A stretch of 64,000 nucleotides of DNA. Origin: JASLBX01 sp036374175. GTDB lineage: Bacteria > Actinomycetota > Actinomycetes > Jiangellales > Jiangellaceae. Location of the stretch: assembly GCA_036374175.1 (NCBI GenBank), contig DASUUH010000100.1, forward strand, positions 1 through 64,000. The letters are read 5' to 3'. A program made the position numbers and the translations under genes. The notes under the pieces are model-generated. The model was not told where the DNA came from. It did no database searches and worked only from the letters and a program-made list of their open reading frames with translations. Every line of letters starts with the position of its first letter. Position 1 is the first letter of the stretch. Positions 1-8,362 of this stretch are shown here, piece after piece.

Positions 1-17
1 AACGTGATCGAACGACG

Positions 18-512
18 TCAGTGGGTCAGGCCGGCGTCGCGGGCGCGTTGGTACGACCGGTTGATCTCGGCCTCTGCTTCGGCGCGGCCCACCCAGGTCG
101 CTCCCTCGACGGACTTTCCGGGCTCGAGGTCCTTGTAGACCTCGAAGAAATGCTGGATCTCCATCCGCTCGAACTCGGGGATGTCCTCGAGGTCCTGCAG
201 CTTGTTCTGCCGCACGTCACCGGCCGGCACACACATCACCTTGTCATCACCGCCGGCTTCGTCCCTCATCCGAAACATGCCGACGGCCCGGCAGCGGATC
301 AGGCAGCCAGGAAAGGTGGGCTCCTCGATGAGCACGAGCGCGTCGAGTGGATCGCCGTCCTCGCCGAGCGTTTCTTCGATGAACCCGTAGTCCGAGGGAT
401 ACCGGGTCGAGGTGAACAGCCGGCGGTCGAGTTTGATCCGACCGGTCCTGTGGTCGAACTCGTACTTGTTCTTGGTGCCCGCCGGGATCTCGATGGTGAC
501 GTCGAACTCCAC
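18..512 (-). CDS. ppa: Inorganic pyrophosphatase (family I)
   Basis: Cytosolic enzyme that hydrolyses pyrophosphate to two phosphates and so pulls nucleotide polymerisation and ligase reactions forward. The 164-residue length fits the compact bacterial family I enzyme. Metal-binding acidic residues are visible in EDGDPLDALVL (Asp52, Asp54, Asp57) and in the RDEAGGDDK stretch (Asp84, Asp89, Asp90). The GTG start at 512 follows a good ribosome site (GGGAGG, 6 nt away), which fixes the N-terminus. It is transcribed away from the NlpC/P60 gene, so the 207 bp between them hold divergent promoters. It stands next to dacB and tilS, as in other actinobacteria. Confidence 0.97.
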   Translation of the reverse strand: MEFDVTIEIPAGTKNKYEFDHRTGRIKLDRRLFTSTRYPSDYGFIEETLGEDGDPLDALVLIEEPTFPGCLIRCRAVGMFRMRDEAGGDDKVMCVPAGDVRQNKLQDLEDIPEFERMEIQHFFEVYKDLEPGKSVEGATWVGRAEAEAEINRSYQRARDAGLTH

Positions 513-719
513 TACTTGCCTCCCTTGACCCGTCCCAGTGTCTCGTACTAACGGGCCGAATCCCGGCGCGACGGCGATTGTGAGTTTGACGAGACGTGGG
601 CCAGGGCATGGTTACGTTCAGTGGCGCTCTGCCCAATGTAAAGATTTGCGGCTTCTATTCAGGTTTGTCGTGCTTGTCGCTACCCTCGGTCGCGTTCATA
701 GTCCCGAGGGGTGACGTAC

Positions 720-1973
720 ATGGCGTCCCGGCGCGCTGCGGCAGCCGTAGCAGCATTGGCTCTACTTGTGGTCTCGATCGCGGGCCCGGCGGCCGCCGAT
801 CCGGATTACCCGTCCGAAGGGGACGTCGAGGAGGCGCGCGAGGCCGAGGAGGCCGCGGAGGACGCTGTCGCTGAGGCTGAGCGCCGGCTGGCGGACCTCG
901 AGCAAGAGGTTGAGGAACTTCACATCGCCGCCGGGCTCGCCGTCGAAGCGCACAACGGCGCTCAAGTCGCACTCGCTGAGGCGGAGAATGCCGCTCAGCA
1001 AGCAGCTGATCAGGCGAGCCGGCTCGAGGCAGAAGCCACGCTGGCCCGCGATGATCTCGGCCGGATGGCCGCGGCTTCGTACCGGACCGGAGGCCCGCTG
1101 GCCGCCTGGGTGCAGGTATTTCAGGCAGTGGAGAGCGACGAGTTCATTGATCGGACCGCTACCCTCGAGACCGCTACGCGATCGCAAGGCGAGATCAGCG
1201 ATCGGTGGCGGGTGGCGTCCGTCGAGGCGAGCGAAGCCGCTGAAGCCGCCGAAGCTGCCCGGGCTGATCTGGCCGCGGCCGAGCAATCGGCCGAGCAAGC
1301 CGCCACCGAGGCGGCCGAAACCGTCGCTCAACACGAGGCGACGTTTGCCGACGCCGAGGCCGAGAAAGAGAACCTGCTGGCCGCGCTCGCTGAGGCGCAG
1401 GGCACCACAGTGGAGCTGGAGCGGGAACGGCAGGCTGGGCTCGAGGAAGAGGCACGTAAGCAGCGTGAAGAGGAGGAGCGCCGCCGGGCGGAGGAAGCGG
1501 CGCGCCAGGCAGAGGAGGACGCGGCGGCAGCCGAACCCGACACCGCGGAGCCGACTGCCGACTCGGAGCCGACCGCCAGCCCGGAGCCCGAGCCTGCGCC
1601 ACCGCCAAGTGACGGAGCGGCCCGAGCTGTGGAGTATGCGAGGGCCCAGCTCGGCAAGCCGTACCAGTGGGGAGCCGACGGTCCGGACGGCTTCGACTGC
1701 TCCGGCTTGACCATGAGGGCATGGGAAGCCGGTGGTGTGAGCTTGACCCACCACAGCGTGGCCCAGGCCAACGAGACAACCCGGGTTTCCTACTCGGACC
1801 TGCGGCCCGGCGACCTGATCTTCTGGTCGAACAATGGCGCGCCTTCCGGCGTCTACCACGTTGGCCTGTACATCGGTGACGGCCGGATGATCCACGCACC
1901 GTCGTCCGGTAAGACCGTAGAGATCCAGGACGTCTTCTACTGGAGGACCCCTTCGTTCTACGGCCGGGTCTGA
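720..1973 (+). CDS. Secreted coiled-coil NlpC/P60 peptidoglycan hydrolase
   Basis: Exported cell-wall hydrolase of about 417 residues. A signal peptide (basic start, hydrophobic core, AAA-type cleavage site near residue 27) is followed by a long Glu/Ala-rich coiled coil to about residue 265. Next comes a Pro/Glu/Thr linker and a C-terminal NlpC/P60 domain. The catalytic triad is visible: Cys327 in DCSG, His380 in YHVG and His392 in MIHAP. These enzymes cut the D-Glu-meso-diaminopimelate bond, and RipA-like members act in daughter-cell separation. The ATG at 720 is preferred because GAGGGG lies just upstream at 706-711; a GTG at 711 is also in frame. A possible -10 (TACCCT) sits at 681-686. 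Confidence 0.9.
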   Translation: MASRRAAAAVAALALLVVSIAGPAAADPDYPSEGDVEEAREAEEAAEDAVAEAERRLADLEQEVEELHIAAGLAVEAHNGAQVALAEAENAAQQAADQASRLEAEATLARDDLGRMAAASYRTGGPLAAWVQVFQAVESDEFIDRTATLETATRSQGEISDRWRVASVEASEAAEAAEAARADLAAAEQSAEQAATEAAETVAQHEATFADAEAEKENLLAALAEAQGTTVELERERQAGLEEEARKQREEEERRRAEEAARQAEEDAAAAEPDTAEPTADSEPTASPEPEPAPPPSDGAARAVEYARAQLGKPYQWGADGPDGFDCSGLTMRAWEAGGVSLTHHSVAQANETTRVSYSDLRPGDLIFWSNNGAPSGVYHVGLYIGDGRMIHAPSSGKTVEIQDVFYWRTPSFYGRV

Positions 1974-1978
1974 CGCCG

Positions 1979-1984
1979 TACCTT
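1979..1984 (+). promoter_or_regulatory. -10 box TACCTT of dacB, leaderless
   Basis: The hexamer ends 6 nt before the GTG at 1991, so the transcript would begin at the start codon. No ribosome site is present. Confidence 0.55.
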
Positions 1985-1990
1985 CTCCAT

Positions 1991-3376
1991 GTGTCCCGTC
2001 GCGCCGTCGCCGTGGTTGTCGCCGGCCTGATCGCTGCCGGCACCGGTTCAGCCGTTGCGTATCTGGAACTGGTGGGCAACCCGTTCGAGCCGCCGCCTCC
2101 ACCGGCGGCGCTGAACCCGATGCCGGTCGCCGAACCGGAGCCGCCTGCGCTGGTGCTGGCGACGGGCGAGCCCGAATCACCGACCGGCGACCAGATCGAT
2201 GACCTGCTGGACGATGCGATCGATCAGTCCGGCCTCAGTGGCCGAACTGGTGTGATCGTGACCGAGCTGAGCACGGCGGAAGTTCTGTACGAGAGATCGG
2301 CCGACGTCCCGTTGACGCCGGCCAGCACGCTTAAGCTGCTCACGGCGGCGGCGGTGTTGAACGTGCTGGGCCCGGAGGCGCGGTTCACCACCAGTGTTGT
2401 ACCTGGTGAGGCTTCCGACGAGATCGTCCTGTTCGGCGGTGGTGACCCGACACTCTCAACGGACGATCCGCTCATGCGCGGGTCGACGTCCCTTGCTGAA
2501 CTGGCCGAACAGACCGCCGGGGCACTTGAAGACTCCGGCCTCGACCGAGTCGTGCTCGGCTTCGACGACTCGTTGTTCACCGGGCCAGCGGTCAACCCGT
2601 CCTGGCGGTCGACCTACGTATCGGGAGGTGTGGCAGCACCGGTCAGTGCGCTCGCTGTGGATGGCGGACGAGCGACCCCGGGCTTCGCAGCGCGCACAGG
2701 CGATCCGGCGCTAGCCGCGGCGAGTGCGTTCGTCCGTCTGCTCACCGACCAGGGCATCGCCGTGGAAGGTACGCCGCAGCGGGTGGTTGCACCCTCGAAC
2801 GCCACGCCGATCGCCGCCATTGAGTCAAGACCACTTGCGGACATCGTCGAATACGTGATCGCGTCGAGCGACAACGACATGGCCGAGATCCTGGCCCGCC
2901 ATGTCGCTCTGGGACTCGGCCGGCCAGGCAGTTCCGACGAGGCCGCGCACGCGATTACCGAGGTACTCGATGGTTTGGGGATCGACGTATCGGCGATGAC
3001 GGTTCTCGATGGCAGCGGTTTGGCTCGTGACAACGCCGTCCCCGCGCAGGCAATGACTGAGGTGCTGGCCGTGGCGGCGGACCCGGCCAACGCGCACCTA
3101 CGGCCGGTCATCACCGGGCTTCCGGTGGCGGCGTTCAACGGCACCTTGCGCGAGCGGGTTGAAGATGCTCCCGGGCAGGTTAGGGCCAAGACCGGAACTC
3201 TGACCGGCGTCCACTCGCTGGCCGGTGTGATTGTGGGCGATGGTGGAGTGGCGTACGCGTTCGCGCTCGTTTCCAACGATGCCGGCAATGCCCTCCAAGC
3301 CCGTGCGGCGCTCGATGAGGTGGCTGCGGCTTTGGCCGGTTGCGGGTGCGAGGCGCCACCTTCTGAGCCAGGCTGA
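1991..3376 (+). CDS. dacB: D-alanyl-D-alanine carboxypeptidase/endopeptidase (PBP4 type)
   Basis: Penicillin-binding protein of the S13 (PBP4/DacB) family, which trims D-Ala from peptidoglycan stem peptides outside the membrane. It has an N-terminal hydrophobic signal or anchor segment (residues about 5-25), then a Pro-rich linker. All three active-site motifs are present: STLK (Ser112, Lys115), SDN (293-295) and KTG (400-402). The large insert between the first two motifs is typical of the class. The GTG start at 1991 is 17 nt after the NlpC/P60 stop and has its own -10 box. Its place between ppa and tilS matches the conserved actinobacterial order. Confidence 0.95.
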   Translation: MSRRAVAVVVAGLIAAGTGSAVAYLELVGNPFEPPPPPAALNPMPVAEPEPPALVLATGEPESPTGDQIDDLLDDAIDQSGLSGRTGVIVTELSTAEVLYERSADVPLTPASTLKLLTAAAVLNVLGPEARFTTSVVPGEASDEIVLFGGGDPTLSTDDPLMRGSTSLAELAEQTAGALEDSGLDRVVLGFDDSLFTGPAVNPSWRSTYVSGGVAAPVSALAVDGGRATPGFAARTGDPALAAASAFVRLLTDQGIAVEGTPQRVVAPSNATPIAAIESRPLADIVEYVIASSDNDMAEILARHVALGLGRPGSSDEAAHAITEVLDGLGIDVSAMTVLDGSGLARDNAVPAQAMTEVLAVAADPANAHLRPVITGLPVAAFNGTLRERVEDAPGQVRAKTGTLTGVHSLAGVIVGDGGVAYAFALVSNDAGNALQARAALDEVAAALAGCGCEAPPSEPG

Positions 3377-3378
3377 CG

Positions 3379-3384
3379 TAGCTT
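3379..3384 (+). promoter_or_regulatory. -10 box TAGCTT, leaderless, for the zinc protease-like gene
   Basis: Ends 7 nt before the ATG at 3392. No ribosome site lies between the dacB stop and this start. Confidence 0.55.
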
Positions 3385-3391
3385 TGACGGC

Positions 3392-4465
3392 ATGACGAAC
3401 ACTGAGGCACCCGCGGAGATGATCGACTGGCAGCTCGCGGTTGCCACCGCTCGCCGCTTGGCCCGTCCCGGGCCCGAGACCACTCGAGCGGAGGCGCGTG
3501 AGGTTGTCGCGGAACTCCGTACCTTCGCCGATGCCGCCGAACGACCGGTGCGTGAATTCACCGGCCTGGACGGCTCGGGCCAGCACGCCCCGGTGGTCGT
3601 CGTCGACCGCACTGGCTGGGTGCAGGCCAACGCGGACGGAATGCGAGAGCTGATCACTCCGCTGACTCGCAAGCTTCGGGCCAACCGTCCAGTCGGCGGT
3701 CTCATGGACCAAGTCGGCCCCAAGGTCACCGGCCTTGAAGCCGGCGCTCTGCTCGCCTTCCTCTCCGGCAAGGTCCTCGGCCAGTTCGACCCGTTCTGGT
3801 CCGACAGTGACGGTGCCAGCGGGCGGCTGCTGGTCGTCGCACCCAACGTGGTGCACGTCGAGCGGGAGTTGAAGGTCGATCCGCGGGACTTCCGGATGTG
3901 GGTCTGCTTGCACGAGGAGACCCACCGCGTCCAGTTCACCGCCGTGCCGTGGATGCGCCGGTACCTTCGTGATCAGATCCACGAATTCGTCGACGCCACA
4001 GAAACCGACACAGCTGTGTTCGTCGCTCGACTCGGAGAGGTCGTGCGCTCAGTGATCAGAGGGCCGGGCGAAAGGCAAGAGTCGCGGTCGTTGCTCGATC
4101 TTGTGCAATCGCCTACCCAGCGAGCGGTCATCGACCGGGTCACGGCGGTGATGTCGCTGCTTGAAGGCCATGCCGAGGTCGTAATGGACGGTGTAGGGCC
4201 TGAGGTGGTCCCGAGCGTGGAAAAGATCCGGCGTAAGTTCCAGCGCCGCCGGGTGAGTGCCAAGGGACTCGAACGCACCATGCGGCGCCTGCTCGGGCTT
4301 GAGGCCAAGATGCGCCAGTACCGCGACGGCGCCCGGTTCGTCCGCAGCGTGGTTGACCAGGTCGGTATGACAGGGTTCAACCGCGTATGGGAGTCGCCCG
4401 AGACCCTGCCGACCTTGACCGAGATCACCGATCCGATCGCGTGGGTCCGCCGGGTAGATGGCTAG
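3392..4465 (+). CDS. Zinc-dependent metalloprotease-like protein (DUF2342 family)
   Basis: A 357-residue actinobacterial protein, sometimes named for an association with coenzyme F420. An HEETH motif (His174, Glu175, His178) fits the zincin HExxH signature. I see no signal peptide, so it probably acts in the cytosol. Substrate and role are unknown; the family is conserved directly upstream of tilS in many actinobacteria, and here its 3' end overlaps tilS by 8 bp, which suggests translational coupling. The ATG at 3392 is set by the leaderless -10 box upstream. The family call is firm and the protease activity is inferred. Confidence 0.88.
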   Translation: MTNTEAPAEMIDWQLAVATARRLARPGPETTRAEAREVVAELRTFADAAERPVREFTGLDGSGQHAPVVVVDRTGWVQANADGMRELITPLTRKLRANRPVGGLMDQVGPKVTGLEAGALLAFLSGKVLGQFDPFWSDSDGASGRLLVVAPNVVHVERELKVDPRDFRMWVCLHEETHRVQFTAVPWMRRYLRDQIHEFVDATETDTAVFVARLGEVVRSVIRGPGERQESRSLLDLVQSPTQRAVIDRVTAVMSLLEGHAEVVMDGVGPEVVPSVEKIRRKFQRRRVSAKGLERTMRRLLGLEAKMRQYRDGARFVRSVVDQVGMTGFNRVWESPETLPTLTEITDPIAWVRRVDG

Positions 4466-5498
4466 CCAGGAGCAACTGGCCGTTCGCAACGCGGTGCGGG
4501 ATGCCCTCGACGGACTAAGTGTCGCGCACACCGTCCTGGCGGCCTGCTCCGGAGGCGCCGATTCACTGGCTTTGGCAGCCGCGCTCGGTTGGATCTCCCG
4601 GCGCGAGCTGCGTCCGGCGGGGGCTGTGGTCGTCGACCACGGTCTGCAGCAAGGAGCGGCCGACCGGGCCCGCCACACAGCTGCACTACTCGTCGGATTC
4701 GGGCTGGATCCCGTGGAGGTCGTGCACCTCAGGGTGACCGAACAGGGTCAGGGTCCGGAGGGCAACGCACGGGCCGCCCGGTACGCCGCGCTAGATGCGG
4801 CCGCCGCCCGTTACAATGCGGCCGCCATTCTGCTTGGGCACACCCGCGATGATCAGGCCGAAACCGTCCTGCTCGGGCTGGCGCGTGGCTCAGGGCCGCG
4901 GTCGCTGGGCGGGATGCCGGCCGTATCGGGCCAGTACCGGCGTCCGCTGCTCGGCCTTTCGCGGGAGACAGTACGCGCCGCCGTGCCCGCCGACGTCAAG
5001 CCGTGGGAAGACCCGCACAACGCAGACCCGGCTTTCACGCGGGCACGCGCGCGGCACCGCGTCCTGCCGGTGCTCGAGGCCGAGCTGGGACCGGGTATTG
5101 CCGCGGCCCTCGCCCGCACGGCGGCGTTGTTGCGGGCTGACGCGGAGGCACTAGACGCCTGGGCGGACCGAGCCCTCGCCGCCTCCCGCGTTGATCACGG
5201 GCGTTTCGTGGTTGACCAGCCCGTCGTACCACGAAGCGCCCATGATCAACGCGAGGCGTTGGGCGGCGTGGGGCTGGACGTCGAGCGATTGGCCGAGTTG
5301 CCCCGGGCGGTTCGCACCCGGGTGATCCGGCGGGCCGCGATGGAAGCCGGTAGTCCCGCCACCGCCCTGACCGCTGCCCACATCGAGGCGGTGGAGACGC
5401 TGGTTACGCGATGGCGGGGACAGCGGGGAATCGACCTGCCGGGTCCGGTGCGGGTGGCCAGGGCCAGCGGGATACTGCAATTCCACCCGGTGCGCTGA
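4458..5498 (+). CDS. tilS: tRNA(Ile)-lysidine synthase carrying a palindromic-element insert
   Basis: Converts C34 of the CAU-anticodon tRNA-Ile to lysidine using ATP and lysine, switching decoding from AUG to AUA. The N-terminal PP-loop ATPase carries SGGADSLALA near residue 32, and the GHTRDDQAET motif is present. The total is 346 residues. The start overlaps the upstream gene by 8 bp. Residues about 244-265, between the PP-loop domain and the C-terminal substrate domain, are encoded by a 65-bp palindrome (5188-5252) and contain VDHGRFV and HDQRE. The same peptide signature appears near the C-terminus of HemA in this window. The frame stays open, so the protein is probably functional. Confidence 0.95.
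   Translation: MASQEQLAVRNAVRDALDGLSVAHTVLAACSGGADSLALAAALGWISRRELRPAGAVVVDHGLQQGAADRARHTAALLVGFGLDPVEVVHLRVTEQGQGPEGNARAARYAALDAAAARYNAAAILLGHTRDDQAETVLLGLARGSGPRSLGGMPAVSGQYRRPLLGLSRETVRAAVPADVKPWEDPHNADPAFTRARARHRVLPVLEAELGPGIAAALARTAALLRADAEALDAWADRALAASRVDHGRFVVDQPVVPRSAHDQREALGGVGLDVERLAELPRAVRTRVIRRAAMEAGSPATALTAAHIEAVETLVTRWRGQRGIDLPGPVRVARASGILQFHPVR
5188..5252 (+). repeat. Protein-coding palindromic element, family A, copy 1
   Basis: Two 25-nt arms (5188-5212 and 5228-5252) are inverted copies with only two differences, both G-U compatible in RNA, around a 15-nt loop. The arm begins GCGTTGATCACGGGCGTTTC. It lies wholly inside tilS and is read without a stop. A copy of equal length is in hemA at 59975-60039, in the same reading frame. 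Confidence 0.85.
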
Positions 5499-5530
5499 GG
5501 TCGCTGTCCGGGTGTGAAAGGCTGCCGCTC

Positions 5531-6082
5531 GTGGATGCCGAACACATCAGCGCCGACCTCGAGAAGATCCTGTTGGCCGAGTCCGATATCCAGCGTCGGC
5601 TCACCGAGCTGGCTACCGAGATCGAACGGGACTACGAGGGGCGTGACCTGCTGCTGGTCGGCGTTCTCAAGGGTGCTGTGATGGTCATGGCCGACCTGTC
5701 CCGGGCTCTCAACAGGCACGTCGAAACGGACTGGATGGCCGTCTCGTCGTACGGGTCGGGCACCAAGTCGTCCGGCGTCGTGCGCATTCTCAAGGACCTG
5801 GACGCTGACCTGACCGGTCGGCACGTGCTGGTGGTCGAGGACATCATCGACACCGGTCTGACCCTCTCCTGGCTGGTTTCGAACCTGCGATCGCGCGGTC
5901 CGGCATCGGTCGAGATCTGTGCGCTGCTGCGCAAACCAGAAGCGGCCAAGACCGCCGTGGACGTCCGGTATGTCGGCTTTGATATACCTAACGAATTCGT
6001 CGTCGGGTACGGCCTCGACTACGGAGAGAAGTACCGCAACCTCAGGGTGGTGGCGACGCTCGCGCCGCATGTCTACGCATGA
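5531..6082 (+). CDS. hpt: Hypoxanthine phosphoribosyltransferase
   Basis: Purine salvage enzyme that joins hypoxanthine or guanine to PRPP to give IMP or GMP in the cytosol. The PRPP-binding signature VLVVEDIIDTG is present, and so is the pyrophosphate-loop LLVGVLKGA. With the GTG start at 5531 the protein has 183 residues, the usual size. An AAAGG about 10 nt upstream supports this start; longer in-frame starts reach into tilS. It sits between tilS and ftsH as in most actinobacteria. Confidence 0.95.
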   Translation: MDAEHISADLEKILLAESDIQRRLTELATEIERDYEGRDLLLVGVLKGAVMVMADLSRALNRHVETDWMAVSSYGSGTKSSGVVRILKDLDADLTGRHVLVVEDIIDTGLTLSWLVSNLRSRGPASVEICALLRKPEAAKTAVDVRYVGFDIPNEFVVGYGLDYGEKYRNLRVVATLAPHVYA

Positions 6083-6321
6083 CCGGCTGGCTGGTTCGCT
6101 CACTGAGAACCTGCTGAGAGGTCGGCCACACCGGGCCTGGCCAGGGAACACGCCCGCCCAACCCGACGTTGCCTTGACGGCAGGAACCGACGCACATGCG
6201 CACCACCACGGCGTGGCGGTGTACCGTCATATGATCCGGTATCTCAGGCGGCAAGCCCGCCGGAACCGCTGCCATCAGGTGACCGACAAGCAGGAGGAAC
6301 GGGGCCATCCGGCTCCGCATC
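6083..6321 (+). promoter_or_regulatory. Intergenic leader region of ftsH
   Basis: This 239-bp gap contains TATGAT at 6230-6235, a good -10 candidate, which would give a leader of about 80 nt. A perfect AGGAGG lies at 6292-6297 but is 24 nt from the ATG at 6322, too far for normal use. I see no terminator after hpt. Confidence 0.45.
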
Positions 6322-8352
6322 ATGAACACCAGACGACTTCTCCGCGGACCACTGGTGTGGTTCGTCATCTTCGTGTTTGCCGCGATCCTGATCACGCGGA
6401 TGCTTGACTCGGGCGAGGAGTTCGAGCGGGTCGACACCGCGCGGGTCGTGCAGGAGATCGATAGCGGCAACGTCCAAGAGGCCAAGCTGTTCGGCGGCGA
6501 TCGCCAGGAGATCGAGCTGATCCTCAAGGACGGCGAGCAGATCTCCGCACAGTACGTCGAGGGCCAGGGCATCGAACTGCAGCACATGCTGCAGGAGCAG
6601 GTCGAGGCCGAAGCCCTGCCGGACGGCTATGACGTCGAGATCGCCCAGCCGAACTTCCTTGTCAGCATCCTCGGCGCTTTCCTTCCGTTCCTGCTGCTGA
6701 TCGCCTTGTTCATCTTCTTCCTCAGCCGCATGCAGGGCGGCAGCCAGGTAATGAGCTTCGGCAAGAACCGCGCCAAGCTGCAGAGCAAGGAGGCGCCCAA
6801 GACGACGTTCGCGGATGTCGCAGGCGTCCAGGAAGCGATCGAAGAGCTCCAGGAGATCAAGGAGTTCCTCCAGGAGCCGGGCAAGTTCCAGGCCGTCGGC
6901 GCCAAGATCCCCAAGGGCGTGCTGCTGTACGGCCCACCGGGCACCGGCAAAACCCTGCTGGCCAGGGCCGTCGCAGGTGAGGCCGGGGTGCCCTTCTACA
7001 CCATCTCGGGTTCGGACTTCGTGGAGATGTTCGTCGGTGTCGGCGCGTCCCGGGTTCGTGACCTGTTCAAAGAAGCCAAGGAGAACGCACCGGCGATCGT
7101 GTTCGTCGACGAGATCGACGCCGTCGGCCGGCATCGCGGCGCCGGCCTCGGCGGTGGCCACGACGAGCGCGAGCAGACGCTGAACCAGTTGCTCGTCGAG
7201 ATGGACGGGTTCGACATCAAGACAAACGTCATACTCATCGCCGCCACCAACCGGCCGGACATCCTTGACCCAGCGCTGCTGCGGCCGGGCCGGTTCGACC
7301 GCCAGATTTCGGTCGAGCAGCCCGATCTCGAAGGCCGGCAGAAGATTCTCGAGGTTCACGCGCGCGGCAAGCCGCTCGGGTCGGACGTCGACCTGCGTGC
7401 GGTCGCTCGCCGCACGCCCGGGTTCAGTGGTGCCGACCTGGCCAACGTGCTCAACGAGGCCGCGTTGCTCACGGCCCGGAACAACGGCAAGCTCATCGAC
7501 GCCAAGGCGTTGGACGAGGCGATCGATCGGGTCGTCGCCGGACCGCAGAAGCGCTCCCGGCTGATGAAGGACCAGGAAAAGAAGATCACCGCGTACCACG
7601 AGGGCGGCCACGCGCTTGTCGCCGCGGCGCTGCACCACACCGACCCTGTGCACAAGGTGACGATCCTGCCGCGAGGCGGCGCGCTCGGCTACACCATGGT
7701 GCTGCCGGACGAGGACAAGTACTCCACAACCCGTAACGAGATGCTCGACCAGCTCGCGTACATGATGGGTGGCCGGGCTGCCGAGGAGCTCGTTTTCCAC
7801 GACCCCACGACCGGTGCTGCGAACGACATCGACAAGGCCACCACACTGGCCCGCCGGATGGTCACCCAGTACGGCATGACCGAGCGGCTCGGCGCGATCA
7901 GGTTCGGAACCGACAAGTCCGAGCCCTTCCTGGGCCGTGAGATCGGCCACGAGCGCGACTACTCCGAAGAGGTGGCCGCAAAGGTCGACGAAGAGGTCCG
8001 CAAGCTGATCGAGACCGCGCACCAGGAGGCCTTCGACATCTTGGTCGAGAATCGCGACATCCTCGACCGGCTCGTCCTCGAGTTGCTGGAGAAGGAGACG
8101 CTGGACAAGCAACAGGTCGAGGAGATCTTCGCGCCGATCAGGAAGCGGTCGCGCCGTCCGCCCTGGACCGGCTCGGCCACCCGGCGGCCGTCCGACCGCG
8201 GGCCGGTCGAGGTGCCGCCCAAGGAGCTTGAAACGCCGCACCCGAACGGGGCCGACTCTGGTGTTGGGTCCGGCCAGCCGGTCGGCGGCGCTGCGACTCC
8301 GGCCGCCGACCGTCCCGGCATCTCACGCATGGTGGACGAGGGCGGCGAGTAG
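6322..8352 (+). CDS. ftsH: ATP-dependent zinc metalloprotease FtsH
   Basis: Membrane-anchored AAA+ protease that degrades misassembled membrane proteins and short-lived regulators. Two membrane helices (residues about 8-24 and 112-132) flank an extracytoplasmic domain. The AAA module has Walker A GPPGTGKT (204-211), Walker B VFVDEID and the second-region-of-homology arginines. The protease domain has HEGGH (His426, Glu427, His430). The Pro-rich C-terminal tail (after about 610) is usual in actinobacteria. The strongest ribosome site is oddly distant from the ATG at 6322; the hydrophobic N-terminus begins normally at this Met. The stop codon is part of the folE -10 box. Confidence 0.97.
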   Translation: MNTRRLLRGPLVWFVIFVFAAILITRMLDSGEEFERVDTARVVQEIDSGNVQEAKLFGGDRQEIELILKDGEQISAQYVEGQGIELQHMLQEQVEAEALPDGYDVEIAQPNFLVSILGAFLPFLLLIALFIFFLSRMQGGSQVMSFGKNRAKLQSKEAPKTTFADVAGVQEAIEELQEIKEFLQEPGKFQAVGAKIPKGVLLYGPPGTGKTLLARAVAGEAGVPFYTISGSDFVEMFVGVGASRVRDLFKEAKENAPAIVFVDEIDAVGRHRGAGLGGGHDEREQTLNQLLVEMDGFDIKTNVILIAATNRPDILDPALLRPGRFDRQISVEQPDLEGRQKILEVHARGKPLGSDVDLRAVARRTPGFSGADLANVLNEAALLTARNNGKLIDAKALDEAIDRVVAGPQKRSRLMKDQEKKITAYHEGGHALVAAALHHTDPVHKVTILPRGGALGYTMVLPDEDKYSTTRNEMLDQLAYMMGGRAAEELVFHDPTTGAANDIDKATTLARRMVTQYGMTERLGAIRFGTDKSEPFLGREIGHERDYSEEVAAKVDEEVRKLIETAHQEAFDILVENRDILDRLVLELLEKETLDKQQVEEIFAPIRKRSRRPPWTGSATRRPSDRGPVEVPPKELETPHPNGADSGVGSGQPVGGAATPAADRPGISRMVDEGGE

Positions 8353-8355
8353 GGT
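8350..8355 (+). promoter_or_regulatory. -10 box TAGGGT of folE, built from the ftsH stop codon
   Basis: The TAG of this hexamer is the ftsH stop. The box ends 7 nt before the GTG at 8363. Confidence 0.55.
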
Positions 8356-8362
8356 CACCATC

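Noticed and set aside
513..719. A c-di-AMP (ydaO-type) riboswitch before the NlpC/P60 gene
   Set aside because: Such riboswitches precede some actinobacterial wall hydrolases and disA is in the window, but I could not find the conserved ydaO core here.
6244..8241. A long open frame opposite ftsH (about 665 codons)
   Set aside because: It is a shadow of GC-rich codon use in ftsH; composition is not protein-like and no family motif is visible. The same holds for the long frames opposite clpC (36202-38163) and opposite the NlpC/P60 gene (762-2180).
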